This document shows, piece after piece, positions 1-12,614 of a stretch of 64,000 bases of DNA; within the stretch, counting starts at the first letter, position 1; every line of letters starts with the position of its first letter. Below the pieces are notes generated by a model. The model worked only from the letters and a program-made list of their open reading frames with translations, did no database searches and was not told where the DNA came from. Source of the stretch: Dugong dugon (taxonomy: Eukaryota; Chordata; Mammalia; Sirenia; Dugongidae). The translations under genes and the position numbers were made by a program. The stretch lies in assembly GCA_030035585.1 (NCBI GenBank), contig CM057475.1, forward strand, positions 7,172,100-7,236,099, in the 5' to 3' direction.

Positions 1-960
1 GTTCTGCTGGATACCAAACAGAAAGACTGCTTGTGTGAGCTCTAGGTAACCAAGTAGCCCCAAAACAGCTTCTCCCAGCCTTCCTTTCATGTTGGTCCTT
101 CAGGGAAATAGACACGAACCCAAGGCTGTGCCTGGGTCCCCAGGACCCCAGCAAGTCCTCTTCCCTTGCTCTGGACCATGCTTCCCATCACCACCCATCT
201 CAGTGGCCTGGGTTTGCCCAGATTTGCTCAGCTCAACCAAGCCAGTTCTGCCTGATGGGCTTCACACCTACAATCCTTCGAACAATGCATAAATTTTTTT
301 CTGATCTTGGGTCATTCAGTGCCCCCTCTAGTACCAGCCTCTTGAGTCTGTTTTTCTTACTCTAGGTAGATGGAGATTGCTCAGTCCAGCTCTACTGGCC
401 AAATCCCAGAGCATATGTGTGTTCATGTAATTAACACTGTGTCAGAATAAACTTTTAAGTCACAAGAGTTTTGAGCACTGGCTTTGGGCACCAATTTAGC
501 CAGAACCAAGTGGCCCTTGTGCCCATCATCTTGTATCACAAGACATCACAAGGTAAGTGGCACAGTCTGCAAACCAAAGTGGTAGAAGAAGGTCTACTAG
601 AGTTTCCTGGATCAAGAGAGAGCAGCCTCTCAAACACATGGATCTGGCTCTGCTATCTTTTTATAACTGCCAATCCCTTTGACTTCATTTGAGATTTGTA
701 AGTCCAAGAATAACCTCCATCAAGCCAAAAAATCTCAAAGAAAGTAATGAGTTCATTTACTTTTTCTCATTTTCCAGGGGAGAAAGCTGAGAAGTAGCCA
801 AGTAATGACTTGAGCCAGGTGAGATGGCTTGCCAGTTTCTGTGTCTAGTGGTTCAAAGAAAATTTCAAGAGATCAACTTACAGTGAGGGCCTCTGGGATT
901 CCAGTGAGTACACCAAGTTCCTAGTCTAACCAAGCCCCACACAGCTTTCTTTTCATTTAT
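1..960. other. Intron sequence, no confident feature
   Basis: This is the beginning of the intron that follows the exon at 1162-1283. Short ORFs at 89-292 and 471-692 show no recognisable protein. A stretch near 765-825 resembles MIR weakly. No splice-flanked coding block is visible. Confidence 0.5.
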
Positions 961-1011
961 CCATCCATCCATCCATCCATCCATCCATCCATCCATCCAA
1001 CCATCCATCCA
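961..1011. repeat. (CCAT)n simple repeat
   Basis: About twelve nearly perfect CCAT units with one interruption (CCAA). It explains the WMDG-type peptide repeat in the minus-strand ORF at 865-1047, which is therefore not a gene. Confidence 0.97.
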
Positions 1012-1161
1012 CTCCATTCCATTTCTAATATGCAAAGAGTATTCCAATTTTATTCTCTACCACCTTATACTTCTGTACTTCTACTATCTTCTGGGATTTC
1101 TTAGGGCCTCTTTTACCACTATATCACCCACCTCCCCAAATTAAGAGCAAATGAAATGTAC

Positions 1162-1283
1162 CATCACTCAAACTTGGGACGTTTTCCCCTCTTTTTCCTC
1201 TCACTTCTTCATTTGGGGAGAGAAAGACTTGATGATAAGGAGTCATCCTAGGCTTGGGTTCCAATCCAAATCCTTCTGGATAG
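1162..1283 (-). CDS. WDFY4: WDFY4 exon 18 of window
   Basis: 122-nt exon, phase 2 in, phase 1 out; acceptor tttctaccag, donor gtacat. It encodes (S)YPEGFGLEPKPRMTPYHQV, then FLSPNEEVRGKRGENVPSLS and D. Compared with human, the KRGENVPSLSD end has one extra residue. The next exon (human continues with VQHNIQ) lies beyond the left edge. Confidence 0.95.
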
Positions 1284-1640
1284 CTGGTAGAAAATAGATT
1301 TCTCATTATAAACTCTAGTCTCTTCGTGATCATTCTATTGTTCTTCATTATTAATATGCATCCCCCATACTCAGTACACATCAACATGGAAAATCTTATC
1401 TAATCTAATTAAAACTAACACCTTATGACAACTTCCACTATAGAAATTATACAATATCATTATGGAAAACAGGAGAAACACCTTCTTTTTATTTCTGTCT
1501 TACTAAATCCTATCCATTCTCCCAACAGGCTCCCTGAATTCTCTCCTGGTTCTCTACCTTCAAAACTGGTCATTTGTGCATCCCAAAGGATTGATTCATA
1601 CCTTCATCTGGCACTGATTTCACTCTGCTTTGAATGGGGC

Positions 1641-1816
1641 CAGGGCTGGCTTCACAGGCATGTGACCTGGGCAGTCACACGGGGCCCAAACTCAGAAGGG
1701 CCCTGTACTTGACTTAATGCTCTGCTGTCACCATCTTGAAATTCTTAGTAATTTTTTCAACAAGGCCCCGCCCTTTAATTTTACCAAGAGCCCCACATCT
1801 TATGTAGCCAGTTCTA
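1641..1816. mobile_element. hAT-like non-autonomous DNA transposon (MITE)
   Basis: The 176-bp unit begins CAGGGCTGGC and ends GCCAGTTCTA, imperfect terminal inverted repeats of hAT type (7 of 10 bases pair). It is flanked by an 8-bp target duplication with one mismatch, aatggggc at 1633-1640 and agtggggc at 1817-1824. There is no coding capacity. The family is known to me as an old mammalian repeat, but I do not assign a name. Confidence 0.6.
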
Positions 1817-2155
1817 AGTGGGGCACAGAAGTTTACATATCAGGCTTCCCATGGCCTCTGTGCTCGTGGGGTCCAAGACATGTCAATATCCACGTGTCCC
1901 TTCCCCCAAGACTCCTTCAGCTTCATGAGCACAACAGGCACAATCCAATATTTGTGGACTGGACCGGAAATGACAAACATGGAAGTGAAAAATACCAGCA
2001 TATGTGAATGTCCATTCTTGAAATTTCTAGAATGAAGTAGTAACACACTCACCCTTTGGATTTGGGGGCCATTTTACTAAACAGAAGAATGGAATCTGAA
2101 GAGGATGTCATTTCAAGCACACAAATTAATTGGCATGCCACACTACTTACCTACA

Positions 2156-2353
2156 TTGTTGTTATATGTTGGTTACCTTCGAGTCGATTCCAACTCATAG
2201 CAACCCCATGTGTGCACAGTAGAACTGCTCCATACTGTTTTCAAGGCTCTGAACTTTCAGAAGCAGACAGCCAGACCTTACTTCCGAGGAGCATCTGAGG
2301 TGGGTTTGAACCACCAACCTTTCAGTAGCGCAGCGCTTAACTATATGTGCCAC
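2156..2353 (-). repeat. AfroSINE, minus strand
   Basis: Read on the minus strand it has a tRNA-like head (B box near GGTTTGAACC... on the plus strand as gggtttgaacc), the central SINE body and the RTE-type 3' end (plus strand ttgttgttatatgttggtt, then gagtcgattccaactcatag). It is a diverged copy. AfroSINEs are specific to Afrotheria. Confidence 0.85.
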
Positions 2354-5040
2354 TAATTCTTGAGATGTTAGGGGAAAAAAAATAATCTCCCCAAACTTAA
2401 TCCACACACTGACAATGGAATCATTTATTTAAAAAAAAAAAAAAACACCATAATAATCAAAAGTGCCTCCTCTAGGCTATGAATATTTCCCAGTGCTTCC
2501 CAGGGAGTGGTAAGATAAGTCAGCTCTAGTGTTCTGTTGCATTCAATAGTCAACTCTAGAGAATTATTTTTTTAACCTTTTTCCCATACAAAAACTTATA
2601 CATACATTCTTATGTGACCCTAACTGCTCTCCCCATACTGTAACAGCACACTCCTCCTTTCCACCCCTGATTCCCCATGTCCATTCAACCAGCTCCTAAC
2701 CCTCTCCGCCTTCCCATCTCACCTCCGGACAGAAGCTGCCCATTTAGTCTCTTGTATCTACTTGAGCTAAGAGGCACACTCCTCCCAAATATCACTTTAC
2801 GTCCCACAGTCTAGTCAAATAACTGTCTGAAGAGTTGGCCTCGGAAATTGTTTAAAGTTCTGGGCTGATACAGAATCTGGGGGCCATGTTTTCTGGGGTA
2901 CCTTCAGTCTCAGTCAGGCCATTAAGTCTGGTCTTCTTACTAGAATTTGAGTTCTGCACCCCACCTTTCTCCTGCTCCATCAGGGATTCTCTTTTGTGTT
3001 CTCTGTCAGGGCGGTCATTGGTGATAGCTGAGCACCATCTAGTTCTTCTGGTCTCAGGCTGATGAAGTCTCCGGTTTATGTGGCCCTTTCTGTCTCTTGG
3101 GCTAATACTTTCCTTGTGTCTTTGGTGTTCTTCATACTCCTTTACTCCAGGTGGTTGAGATCAATTGATGAATCTTAGATGGCTGCTTGCAAGCTTTTAA
3201 GACCCCAGCCACCACTCACCAAAGTAGGATGCAGAACATTTTCTTAATAAGCTTTGTTACGCCAATTGACCTAGCTGTCCCCGGAAAGCATGGACCCCAG
3301 ACCCCTACCCCTGCTACTCTGTCCCTCAAAGTGTTTGATTATATTCAGGAAACTTCTTAGCTTCGGTTTAGTCCAGTTGTGCTGACTTCCCCTGTAATGT
3401 GTGCTGTCCTTCCCTTCACCTAAGATGATTCTTATCTACTATCTAGTTAGTAAATAACCTTCACCCTCCCTCCCCTCCCTCATAACCACCAAAGAATGTT
3501 TTCTTCTATGTTTAAACCTTTTCTTGAATTCTTAGAATAGTGGTCTTGTACAACATTTGTCCTTCTGTGACTGACTAAATTCACTCAGCATAATGACCTC
3601 CAGCTTCCTCCATGTTATGTTTCACAGCTTCATCGTTGTTCTTATTCGTCCGTTGATGGGCACCTAGGTTGTTTCCATCTTTTTGCTATAGTGAACAGTG
3701 CTGCAGTGAACATGGGTGTGCATATATCTATATGTGTGACGGCTCTTATTTCTCTAGGATATATTCCAAGAAGCAGGATAGCTGGATCATATCTTCTATT
3801 TCTAGCTGTTTAAGGAAGCGCTAAATTGATTTCCAAAGTGGTTCTACCATTTTACATTCCCACCAACAATGTATAAGTGTTCCAGTCTCTCCACAACCTC
3901 TCCGGCATTTATTGTTTTGTGTTTTTTGGATTAATGCTAGCCATGCTGGGGTGAGATGATATCTCATTGTAGTTTTGATCTACATTTCTCTAATGGCTAA
4001 TGATCATGAGCATTTCTTCATGTGTCTGTTAGCCACCTGAATATCTTCTTTGGTGAAGTGCCTGTTCATATCCTTTGTCCATTTTTTAATTGGGTTATTT
4101 GTCTTTTTGTTGTTGAGGTTTTGCAGTATCTTGTAGACTTTAGAGATTAGACATTGATCGGATTTGTCGTAGCTAAAAACTTTTTCCCAGTCTGCAGGTT
4201 GTCTTTTGACTCTTTTGGTGAAGTCTTTTGATGAGCGTAAGTGCTTGATTTTTAGGAGCTCCCGTTTATCTAGTCTCTCCTCTGGTGCTTGTGCATTGTT
4301 ACTTATGGTTCGTATTGTGTTTATGCAATGTATTAGGGCTCCCAGCATTGTCCTTATTTTTTCTTCCACGATCTGTATCATTTTTCATTTTATATTTGTC
4401 TTTGATCCATTTTGAGTTAGTTTTTGTGCATGATGTGAGGTATGGGTCTTGTTTCAGTTAGGCCAGCACCATTTGTTAAAGAGACTTTTTCCCAATTAAC
4501 GGACTTTGGGCCTTTGGCGAATATCAGCTGCTTATAGGTGGATGAATTTATGTCTGGATTCTCAATTCTATTCCATTGGTCTATGTATCTGTTGCTGTAC
4601 CAATACCAGGCTGTTTTGACTACTGTGGTGGTATAATAGGTTCTAAAATCAGGTACTGTGGGGACTCCCACTTTGTTCTTCTTCTTGAGTAATGCTTTAC
4701 TTATCCGGGGCCTCTTCCCTTTCCATATGAAGCTGGTGATTTGTTTCTCCATCTCATTTAAAAATGTCACTGGAATTTGGATCGGAATTGCACTGTATCT
4801 GTAAATCGCTTTGGGTAGAATTGACATTTTCACAATGTTGAGTCTATCTATCCATCAGCAAGGTATGTTCTTCCACTTATGCAGATCTCTTTTGGTTTCT
4901 TGCAGTACTGTCTTGTAGTTTTCACTGTATAGATCTTTTATGTCTCTGGTTAGATTCATTCCTAAGTATTTTATCTTCTTGGGGGCTATTGTAAAGGGTA
5001 TTGATTTGGTGATTTCCTCTTCAAGGTTCTCTTTGTTGGT

Positions 5041-5580
5041 CTAGAGGAATCTAACTGATTTTTGTATGTTTATCTTGTATCCTGAAACTTTGCTGAAATC
5101 TTCTGTTAGTTCCAGTAGTTTTCTTGTGGATTCTTTGGGATTTTCTGTGTATAAGATCATATCATCTGCAAATAGAGATACTTTGACTTCTTCCCTACCA
5201 ATTTGGATGCCCTTTATTTCTTTTTCTAGCATAACTGCTCTGGCTAGGACCTCCAGCACAATGCTGAATAAGAGTGGTGATAAAGGGCATCCTTGTCTGG
5301 TTCCCACTCTCAAGGGGAATGCTTTCAAAGCCTCTCCATTTAGGATGATGTTGGCTGTTGGCTTTGTATAAATGCCCTTAATTATATTGAGGAATTTCCC
5401 TTCTATTCCTATTTTGTTGACAGTTTTTATCATGAATGGGTATTGGACTTTGTCAAATGCCTTTTCTGCATCGATTGATAAGATCATGCGGTTCTTGTCT
5501 TTTGTTTTATTTACGTGATGGATTATACTGATTGTTTTTCTAATGTTTCTGCATACCTGATATAAACCCCACTTGATCAT
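5041..5580 (-). pseudogene. L1 ORF2 reverse-transcriptase fragment
   Basis: The longest open piece of the L1 ORF2 here, 179 codons. It carries the RT motifs [23 protein letters not shown] and [13 protein letters not shown] in the right order, with the catalytic FADD retained. It is cut off at both ends by stops or frameshifts. Further pieces of the same ORF2 are at 4417-4833 and 4004-4381 (C-terminal region). Confidence 0.92.
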
Positions 5581-8201
5581 GGTGAATTATTTTTTTGATA
5601 TGTTGCTGAATTCTATTGGCTAGAATTTTGTTGAGGATTCTTGCATCAATGTTCATGAGGGATATTGGTCTGTAATTTTCTTTTATTGTGGTGTCTTTAC
5701 TTGGTTTTGGTATCAGGGTTATGCTGGCTTCATAGAATGAGTTTGGGAGTATTCCATCCTTTTCTATGCTCTGAAATACTTTTAGTAGTAGTGGTGTGAA
5801 CTCTTCTCTGAAAGTTTGGTAGAATTCTCCAGTGAAGCCACCTGGGCCAGGGCCTTTTTTTGTTGGGAGTTTTTAAATTACCTTTTCAATCTCTTCTTTT
5901 GTTATGGGTTTATTTAGTTGTTCTACCTCTGTTTGTGTTAGTTTAGGTAGGTAGTGAGTTTCTAGAAATTTGTCCATTTCCTCTAGGTTTTTGAATTTGT
6001 TAGAGTAAGTTTTTCATAGTATTCTGTTATGATTCTTTTAATTTCATTTGGGTCTGTTGTGATATCACCCTTTTCTTTTTTTATAAGGGTTATTTGCTTT
6101 CCTCTTCTGTTTTTCTTTTGTCAGTTTGGCCAATGGTTTATCAATTTTGTTGATCTTTTCAAAGAACCAGCTTTTGGTCTTGTTAACTCTTTCAATTGTT
6201 TTTCTATTCTCTGTTTCATTTAATTCTGCTCTAATTCTTATTATTTCCTTTCTTCTGGTGCCCGAGGGCTTCTTTTGCTGCTCTCTTTCTCCTTGTTCCA
6301 GTTGTAGGGTTTATGTTTTAATGATGGCCCTTCCTTCTTTTTGGATGCGTGCATTTATTGCTATAAACTGATCTCTGAGCACTGCTTTTGCTGTGTCCCA
6401 AAGGTTCGGGTAGGATGTGTTTTCATTCTCGTCTGAATCTATGAATTTCTTTATTCCATCTTTAATTTTTTCTATAACCCAGTAGTTTTTGAGCAAGGTA
6501 TTGTTCAGTTTCCATGTGTTTGATTTTTTTCCTTGCTTTTTCCATTGTTGATTTCTACTTTTATGGCTTTATGGTCAGAAAAGATGCTTTGTAATATTTC
6601 GATGCTTTGGATTTTGTTAAGGCTTGTTTTATGGCCTAATATGTGGTCTATTCTGGAGCATGTTCCATGTGAGTTGGAAAAGAAAGTATACTTGGCTGCT
6701 ATTGGGTATTGGGTATGTCTATGAAATCAAGTTGGTTGATTGTAGCACTTAGCTCTTCTGTGTCTTTGTTGAGCTTCTTTCTGGATGTTCTGTCCTTCAC
6801 CGAAAGTGGTGTGCTGAAGTCTCCTACTACCACTGTGGAGCTGTCTATCTCTCTTTTCAGTGCTGCTAGAGTTTGTTTTATATATTTTGGAGCCCTGCCG
6901 TTGTGTGCATAAGTATTTATGAGAGTTATGTCCTTCTGGTGTATTGACCGTTAATCATTATATACTGTCCTTCCTTATCCTTTGTGGTGGATTTTACTTT
7001 AAAGTCTGTTTTGTCAGAGTTTAATATTGCCACTCCTGCTCTCTTTTGAGCGTTGTTCGCTTGATATTTTTTTTTCCATTGTTTGAGACTTAGTTTGTGT
7101 CTTTAAGTCTAAGGTGTGTCTCTTGTAGGCAGCATATAGACAATCGTGTTTTTTTATCTAGTCTGCCACTCTCTGTCTCTTTATTGATGCATTTAGTCTG
7201 TTTACATTCAGTGTAATTATTGATAGGTATGAGTTTAGTACAGTCATTTGATGTCTTTTTTTGTGTGTTGTTCACAGTTTCTTTGTTCCACTTAATTTTC
7301 TGTGCTGAGTTGTCTTTCTTTATGTATTTCCTTTTCATTTTTTCATTGTTGTTGATTTTGTGTTTGCTGAGTCTTTACATTTTTCTAGTTTTTTATTTTG
7401 ACTTGTAGGATTGTTAGTTTCCTTTGTGATTATCTTTATACTTACCCATATTTTTCTAAGTTTATACCAGTCTTTTATTTCTTTATATCACCTTGACTTC
7501 CTCTCCATGTGAGAAATCTAAGTCTACATTTTTTTAAATCCCTCTTTTTTGTTTTACTGTTGTCATCTTTTACATATTGACATCTGTTTCCCTATTTTCA
7601 GTGTTTTAGCTTTGATTTATTTTTGTGACTTCCCTATCTGGTTTGATAATCTGGTTGCTCTGTCCTGTGTTCTGCTCGTGGGTTGTTATCTGATGTTACT
7701 GATTTTCTAATCGGAGGACTCCCTTTAGTATTTCTTGTAATTCTGGTTTGGTTTTTACACATCCCCTAAACTTCTATTTACCTGTAAATGCCCTAATTTC
7801 ACCATCACATTTGAGAGACAGTTTTGCTGGATGTATAATTCTTGGCTGGCAGGTTTTATTCCTTCAAGGCTTTATATATGTCATCCAATTGCCTTCTTGC
7901 CTGAATGGTTTCTGCTGAGTAGTCTAAGCTTATTCTAATTGAGTCTCTTTTGTAGATGACTTTTTGTTTATCCCTTGCTGCTCTTAAAATTCTTTTTATC
8001 TTTGTTTTTGGCAAGTTTGATTATAATATGTCTTGGTGACTTTCTTTTGGGATCTACCTCATGTGGGGTTCGATGAGCATCTTGGATAGATATCTTCTCA
8101 TCTTTCTTGATATCAGGGAAGTTTTCTGCCAACAAATCTTCAACAATTCTCTCTGTATTTTCTGTTATCCCCCCGATTCTGGTACTCCAATCACTTGTCA
8201 G

Positions 8202-8645
8202 TTATTTCTCTTGATAAAGTCCTGCATAATTCTTGGGTTTCCTCATTTTTTTAATCCCTTTATCTGATTTTTCCTCATATAAGTTGGTGTCAAGTGTTTT
8301 ATCTTCAATCTCACTAATTCTGACTTCCATTGCTTCAGTTTTGCTCCTATGACTTTCTACTGAGTTGTCTAATTCTGAAATTTTATTGTTAGTCTTCTGG
8401 ATTTCTGATGACTGTCTCTCTATGGATTCTTGCAGCCTGTTAAATTTGTCATTATGCTCTTCTCTAATCTTTTTAATTTCCTCTCTTGCGTGTTCTGCGT
8501 TTTGATTAATTTCCTTCCTAATTTCTTGAAGAGTTCCGTATATTAATCTTTTGTATTCTGCCTCCAGTAATTTCAAGAAATTTTCCTCCTCTGGAAAGTT
8601 TCTAGATTCTTTATTTTGGGCCTTGCTGAAGCCATCATGATTCAC
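8202..8645 (-). pseudogene. L1 ORF1 N-terminal coiled-coil fragment
   Basis: 147 codons rich in Glu, Lys, Arg and Gln with heptad-like spacing (EIRKEINQNAEHAREEIKKI, then NNKISELDNSVESHRSKTEA), as in the trimeric coiled coil of L1 ORF1 RNA-binding protein. The frame ends early and the RNA-recognition and C-terminal domains are not in frame, so it is not functional. Confidence 0.85.
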
Positions 8646-10415
8646 CTATTTATGTGATTTGATATTGACTGTTGTCTCCGAGTCATCAATAAGTTATTAT
8701 ATTTATTTATTTTATGTTTGCTTACTGTGTCCTAGTTTCTTGTTTTGTTTTGATATGCCCAAATAGGCTGCTTGTATGAGCTAGTTTGATTATTGGCACC
8801 TTTGAAGCTCTAATGTCCTGTCACCAGGTGGTTAGATCTGTTACTAGGAATGTGAGCTCAGGAGTCTGCCTTCTCTTCCTGTATGGATTCAGCTCAGGTG
8901 CCTAGGTAGATAGTAACCAAGTGTGTGGTGCAGGCTCTCACTTACAGTCCTTGACAGACATGGGTGATTGGTGTAGGCACAGGCATCTGGCTGCAGCAGG
9001 GAGACACAGTCTGAGCAAGGCAGGGGGCTGTCAGCTGCCCCTGAGTTTGCAGGAGGAAGGCATGTCCCTGTTCCCTAGTGTAGGTGGGAGGGTTCTGCAG
9101 CTGGACTATGAGCACCTAATGCTGTTGGCTGTACTGCGGGGTACCTCTTATTCATGGGACCCTATCGCAGGTAGTTAGTTGGCATGAGTGAAGCCACCAG
9201 TCCTCAGTCCCCTGATATGGGTAGGTGAAGACCCTGCTTAATGAGCAGAGCAGTGTCAAATGTCAAGAACCTGCCACTTCACAGCTGAAACAGTTGAAGT
9301 TAGAGTTCTGGTGTATACCCTGTTGTACTGCAGTAATGAAGGCCTTTGCTGTTGAAACGGGCCCACACAAGCCTATGAAGGAGGAAAGGCACTCACAGTC
9401 CGTGGATCCCTTATGCCTGTGGCTAGGCAAAGGAGCTGTGCCCACCCTGGGTTCCTGGCTTAGGGGAGCTGGCAGTTTATTTTTTCCCGTTTGTTAATTT
9501 GTTCACTCTCCAAGGCAGGGAGAATGTCTCTGGGCATGTGACGGATCCTACTTCTGGCCCGGGGGTCTCAGCTATTGCTGAAGCTGGTCTGGGACCCAGT
9601 GCAGAGCAGGGAGCATGGAGGTAAACGGGAGAGAGGTTTCTCCCTAAGGGGCATGTTTTTGATCTGAGCAGTAGGCCATACGCAAATCCTTATCTTTCGG
9701 GGAGAGCTGCTTCTCACTGGTTCTGGGTGGCCGTGTAGAGTCTTTGGTGCTGGTTCTCTCCCGGTACGGAAAACGCACCACCCAAGCACAGCTGCTTGCC
9801 TGCCTCACCACTCACCCCCGAGCTGATCAGGCCTGAAGAGTTCAGGCTGTCATCTGGTCAGGTCTGGCAACTCCTTGCTGCTTCAGAACCGTCTCTCCCT
9901 CCCCCGGCCACTCAGTCTAGTTCCTCAACTCTGCCTTTGATGTTCAGGGCTCCCAGACTGCCATATATAATCGAATCACTTTTTTCCGGTCTTTGTTTGT
10001 AAGAGGGTCCACTGGAAGCATCTGACTACTCTGCCATCTTGGCCTTGCCTCCAAGAATTTTTGAGATAGTGGGATTTTTTTCTTCTAAGTGATCAGACTT
10101 ATCAGTTGTTCTGGGATAGGTATGATGAAGGAAAAGGACAACAGCAAAGTATGATATCCCATAGTCCTCTTTTCTTCTACCCTCAGCATAGCCCTACTAA
10201 TAAAAGAGTAGGTACAGGCATGGTGAGGTCAAGGTGCTGAGGTGATGTGTGGTGTATAAATACCAACACACAGGAGATCCACACACAACCAGAGAAATCT
10301 AGCATTGTTTCAAATTTTGTACTCCAAGGCAAGGATGTAAGTAAGCTTAACTTAATAGCTTTTTATTATGGTTCCTTAGGCAAGTGTACTTATGGGTGTC
10401 ATTTTAAATCATATA

Positions 10416-10601
10416 TAGTAAAACCTGTGAAAGCCGGAACCTGTGTAAGGTGGAAACCTGTCAGAGAAGGAAAGCGCAAACAGATTCCACTAATAGAGAG
10501 TGATGGAAAAGTGGTGACTGTGCCCTGTCAAAGGTGGAAAACTTGCAAGACCCAAAAAACAAAGCAGCCCCATTGAGTTCTGGCTCTCATAGGTTTCACT
10601 G
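10416..10601. mobile_element. TA-flanked MITE (mariner/pogo-like), 186 bp
   Basis: The ends are inverted copies: left TAGTAAAACCTGTGAAAGCC and right, on the other strand, CAGTGAAACCTATGAGAGCC, with 5 differences over 24 bases. A TA dinucleotide flanks each side (10414-10415, 10602-10603), the target of Tc1/mariner-pogo elements. It explains the plus-strand ORF ending at 10576, which is not a gene. Confidence 0.75.
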
Positions 10602-11065
10602 TATATTGTGTGTGCATGTGTATATATGCATATGAACATATCCTTTCTGTAAGCAAAATTATTCCTAGCTTACATAATAAAATTTAATATTATATATTTT
10701 TCCATTCTAAGATTACATTTATCAAATGTTACTATTTCTGAAATCTAGCTGCATCATAAAATCAATATGTGCACTTAATATTAGAATTTTTCTGCCTCAA
10801 AAATTAAATTAATGAAATAGCTTACAACCAGTGGTGTCTTGGAATTGTGGAAATAGGGTCAATTATTATTTTGTGATGATTTTAGCTGTTTTCCCACATG
10901 GACAGTTTGGGAATGACTTACCATAGGATCAGACACTGAACGTAATTTGAATAACCAGATAAACAAAACATTGTGCCATTTATATCAACCTCAATCAAGG
11001 TCCCCCTAAAGGCTGCATTTCTGTGTCACCACTGCTGAGCAAGGAAACAAGCAAGTGGCTCTTAC

Positions 11066-11304
11066 CTTCTCGCATTGAGCTGCAAAAGGCAATGCATGAG
11101 ACACAGTAGGAAACCAGCGTTGGAATTATAGGTGGCAAAGATGATGTCCCAGTGTTCCTGCAGGTAGCTCAAGATGCTGAGGAGGCTGAGGCATTCGGAG
11201 AGGGACTGCTGGGCCTTGGAAAGGCAATACAGGATGACTTTATTCAAACTGCTATACAAAGCGCTGAGGATGGCTTCCCTTTGAGAAGAGGTGCTCTCAA
11301 TGAC
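11066..11304 (-). CDS. WDFY4: WDFY4 exon 17 of window
   Basis: 239-nt exon, phase 0 in, phase 2 out; acceptor tgccttag, donor gtaaga. It encodes VIESTSSQREAILSALYSSL, then NKVILYCLSKAQQSLSECLS, LLSILSYLQEHWDIIFATYN and SNAGFLLCLMHCLLQLNAR. It is one of the best conserved parts of the family and separates WDFY4 from unrelated BEACH proteins. Confidence 0.96.
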
Positions 11305-11663
11305 CTAAGGCATAAAAACAAGACACACTCTCACACATTCTTGTGAACACTGTGATGTAGATACTAACCCAGCCAAATGTAAAAACGATGTGATCAAAAA
11401 GTGACACATTTCTAAAACTCAAATGGGACTAGTTTCCTCCACCCTTAAGGTTCTATATAAGCCAATGATCAATAAAGGCAATTCAAACATTTCCGTTTAC
11501 AAAAAACTTGTGTAAAACACACACAGACACACACACCCACAAATTTTAAAAGCCCACCAAGGTCCTACAATGGAAAATAGGCCTGGGGACCAGTCCTACG
11601 AGTAACAAGGCAGACATGCAGTGTCTAAGGACATGCCACTAATAGTGCCTAATTTTTAAAACA

Positions 11664-11786
11664 AAAGAAAGGCCTGTCAATCTACTTCCAAAAAATCAGA
11701 CATTGAAAACCCTATGGAGCACAGTCCTACTCGGATGCACATGGGGTCTTCATGTGTCAGACTGGACTCCACAGCAGCGACTGTTA
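11664..11786 (+). repeat. AfroSINE (long-body type), 5'-truncated
   Basis: Starts within the body (gaaaggcctgtcaatctact) and runs through the block gaaaaccctatggagcacag to the 3' end near 11786. The tRNA head is missing. Confidence 0.8.
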
Positions 11787-11794
11787 TTAATATT

Positions 11795-12055
11795 TAATAC
11801 TTTACAATAATATTTTTAAGTAGTTAACATGTATTGAGTGTTAACAATGTTCCAGGTATCAAGCTAAGCATTTTGCATATATTTACATACACTGCCTCAT
11901 TTACACCTCATGACCACACCATGAAGTAGACACTGAGATTACCCCACTTTAGGGATAAGGAGACTGAGGGTCAAAGGGGCTAGGTGGTCAGCAAGTGTCA
12001 GAACAGGGCCTCAGACCCATGCCCACAGTCTTAACTGCCTCGCTATTTCCTACCA
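11795..12055 (+). repeat. MIR SINE
   Basis: Shows the MIR pattern: stretch on tissue-like 'attgagtgttaacaatgttccaggtatc', then 'ccactttagggataaggaga' and 'ctgagggtcaaaggggcta', in sense orientation. It is an old mammal-wide SINE. Confidence 0.75.
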
Positions 12056-12461
12056 CAGAAAGAGCCGGGTCTATAGGACAAGAGGGTCCAGTGGATTTTA
12101 AATCATGAGAAATTTAGAGGGGTAAGCAGAAGGTCCTGAGTGCCACCTTAACACTGATTGGTTCATACTTATCTTTGACTTCATTGGGAAGAGTTCACAG
12201 AATAGGAATTGCATTTTTTTTCAGTCTATCAGAAAGGCTTTTGTGAGTGGTAGATCACCTGCTTGGAACATCATAGTAACACTCAAGTGTCTGTAATAAT
12301 GGAGTTGTGTTTGCTTAGACCTGTTGGAATTTGGGGATTCCGTGTTTGTCACTGTCCTCCACCCTCCTCAGCAGGATCACATCTCTCACACTAAGGTGAA
12401 AGGCTCTGAGGGTCTTAGGCACCCCAGAAGGCAGGCGCAGGCTGGGCCAGCATCCACTGCT

Positions 12462-12614
12462 TGGTCTGAGGTTCAATGGTTGAGAACTCAACTGCTAACC
12501 AAAAAGTTGGCAGTTCAAATCCACCAGCTGCTCCTTGGAAACCCTATGGGACAGTTGTACTCTGCCCTCTAGTGTCACTATGAGTCAGAATCGACTCAAC
12601 AGCAACAGGTTTGA
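12462..12614 (+). repeat. AfroSINE, plus strand
   Basis: tRNA-like head with actgctaaccaaaaagttgg and gttcaaatccaccagctgct, followed by ccttggaaaccctatgggac and the RTE-like end gagtcagaatcgactcaac, then a T-rich tail. Confidence 0.9.

Larger units (their letters stand above)
2566..10052 (-). mobile_element. L1 LINE, near full length, dead, minus strand
   Basis: A 7.5-kb L1 in reverse. Its 5' end is at 10052, where the minus strand begins ggaggcaaggccaagatggc; its poly(A) appears as a T run near 2566-2573. Order on the minus strand: 5' UTR about 10052-8650, ORF1 relic about 8645-7400, ORF2 relic about 7340-3550, 3' UTR 3550-2566. A short target duplication agaatt (2560-2565, 10054-10059) is possible. 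Recognisable protein pieces include ICCLQETH (endonuclease), [13 protein letters not shown] and FADDMILY (reverse transcriptase). Stops and frameshifts break every ORF. The FADD motif is intact, so it is relatively young for a dead copy. Confidence 0.93.

Noticed and set aside
865-1047. WMDG-repeat peptide ORF
   Set aside because: Translation of the (CCAT)n tract in reverse.
10247-10576. 109-codon ORF with Lys/Arg-rich end
   Set aside because: Its second half is the TA-flanked MITE.
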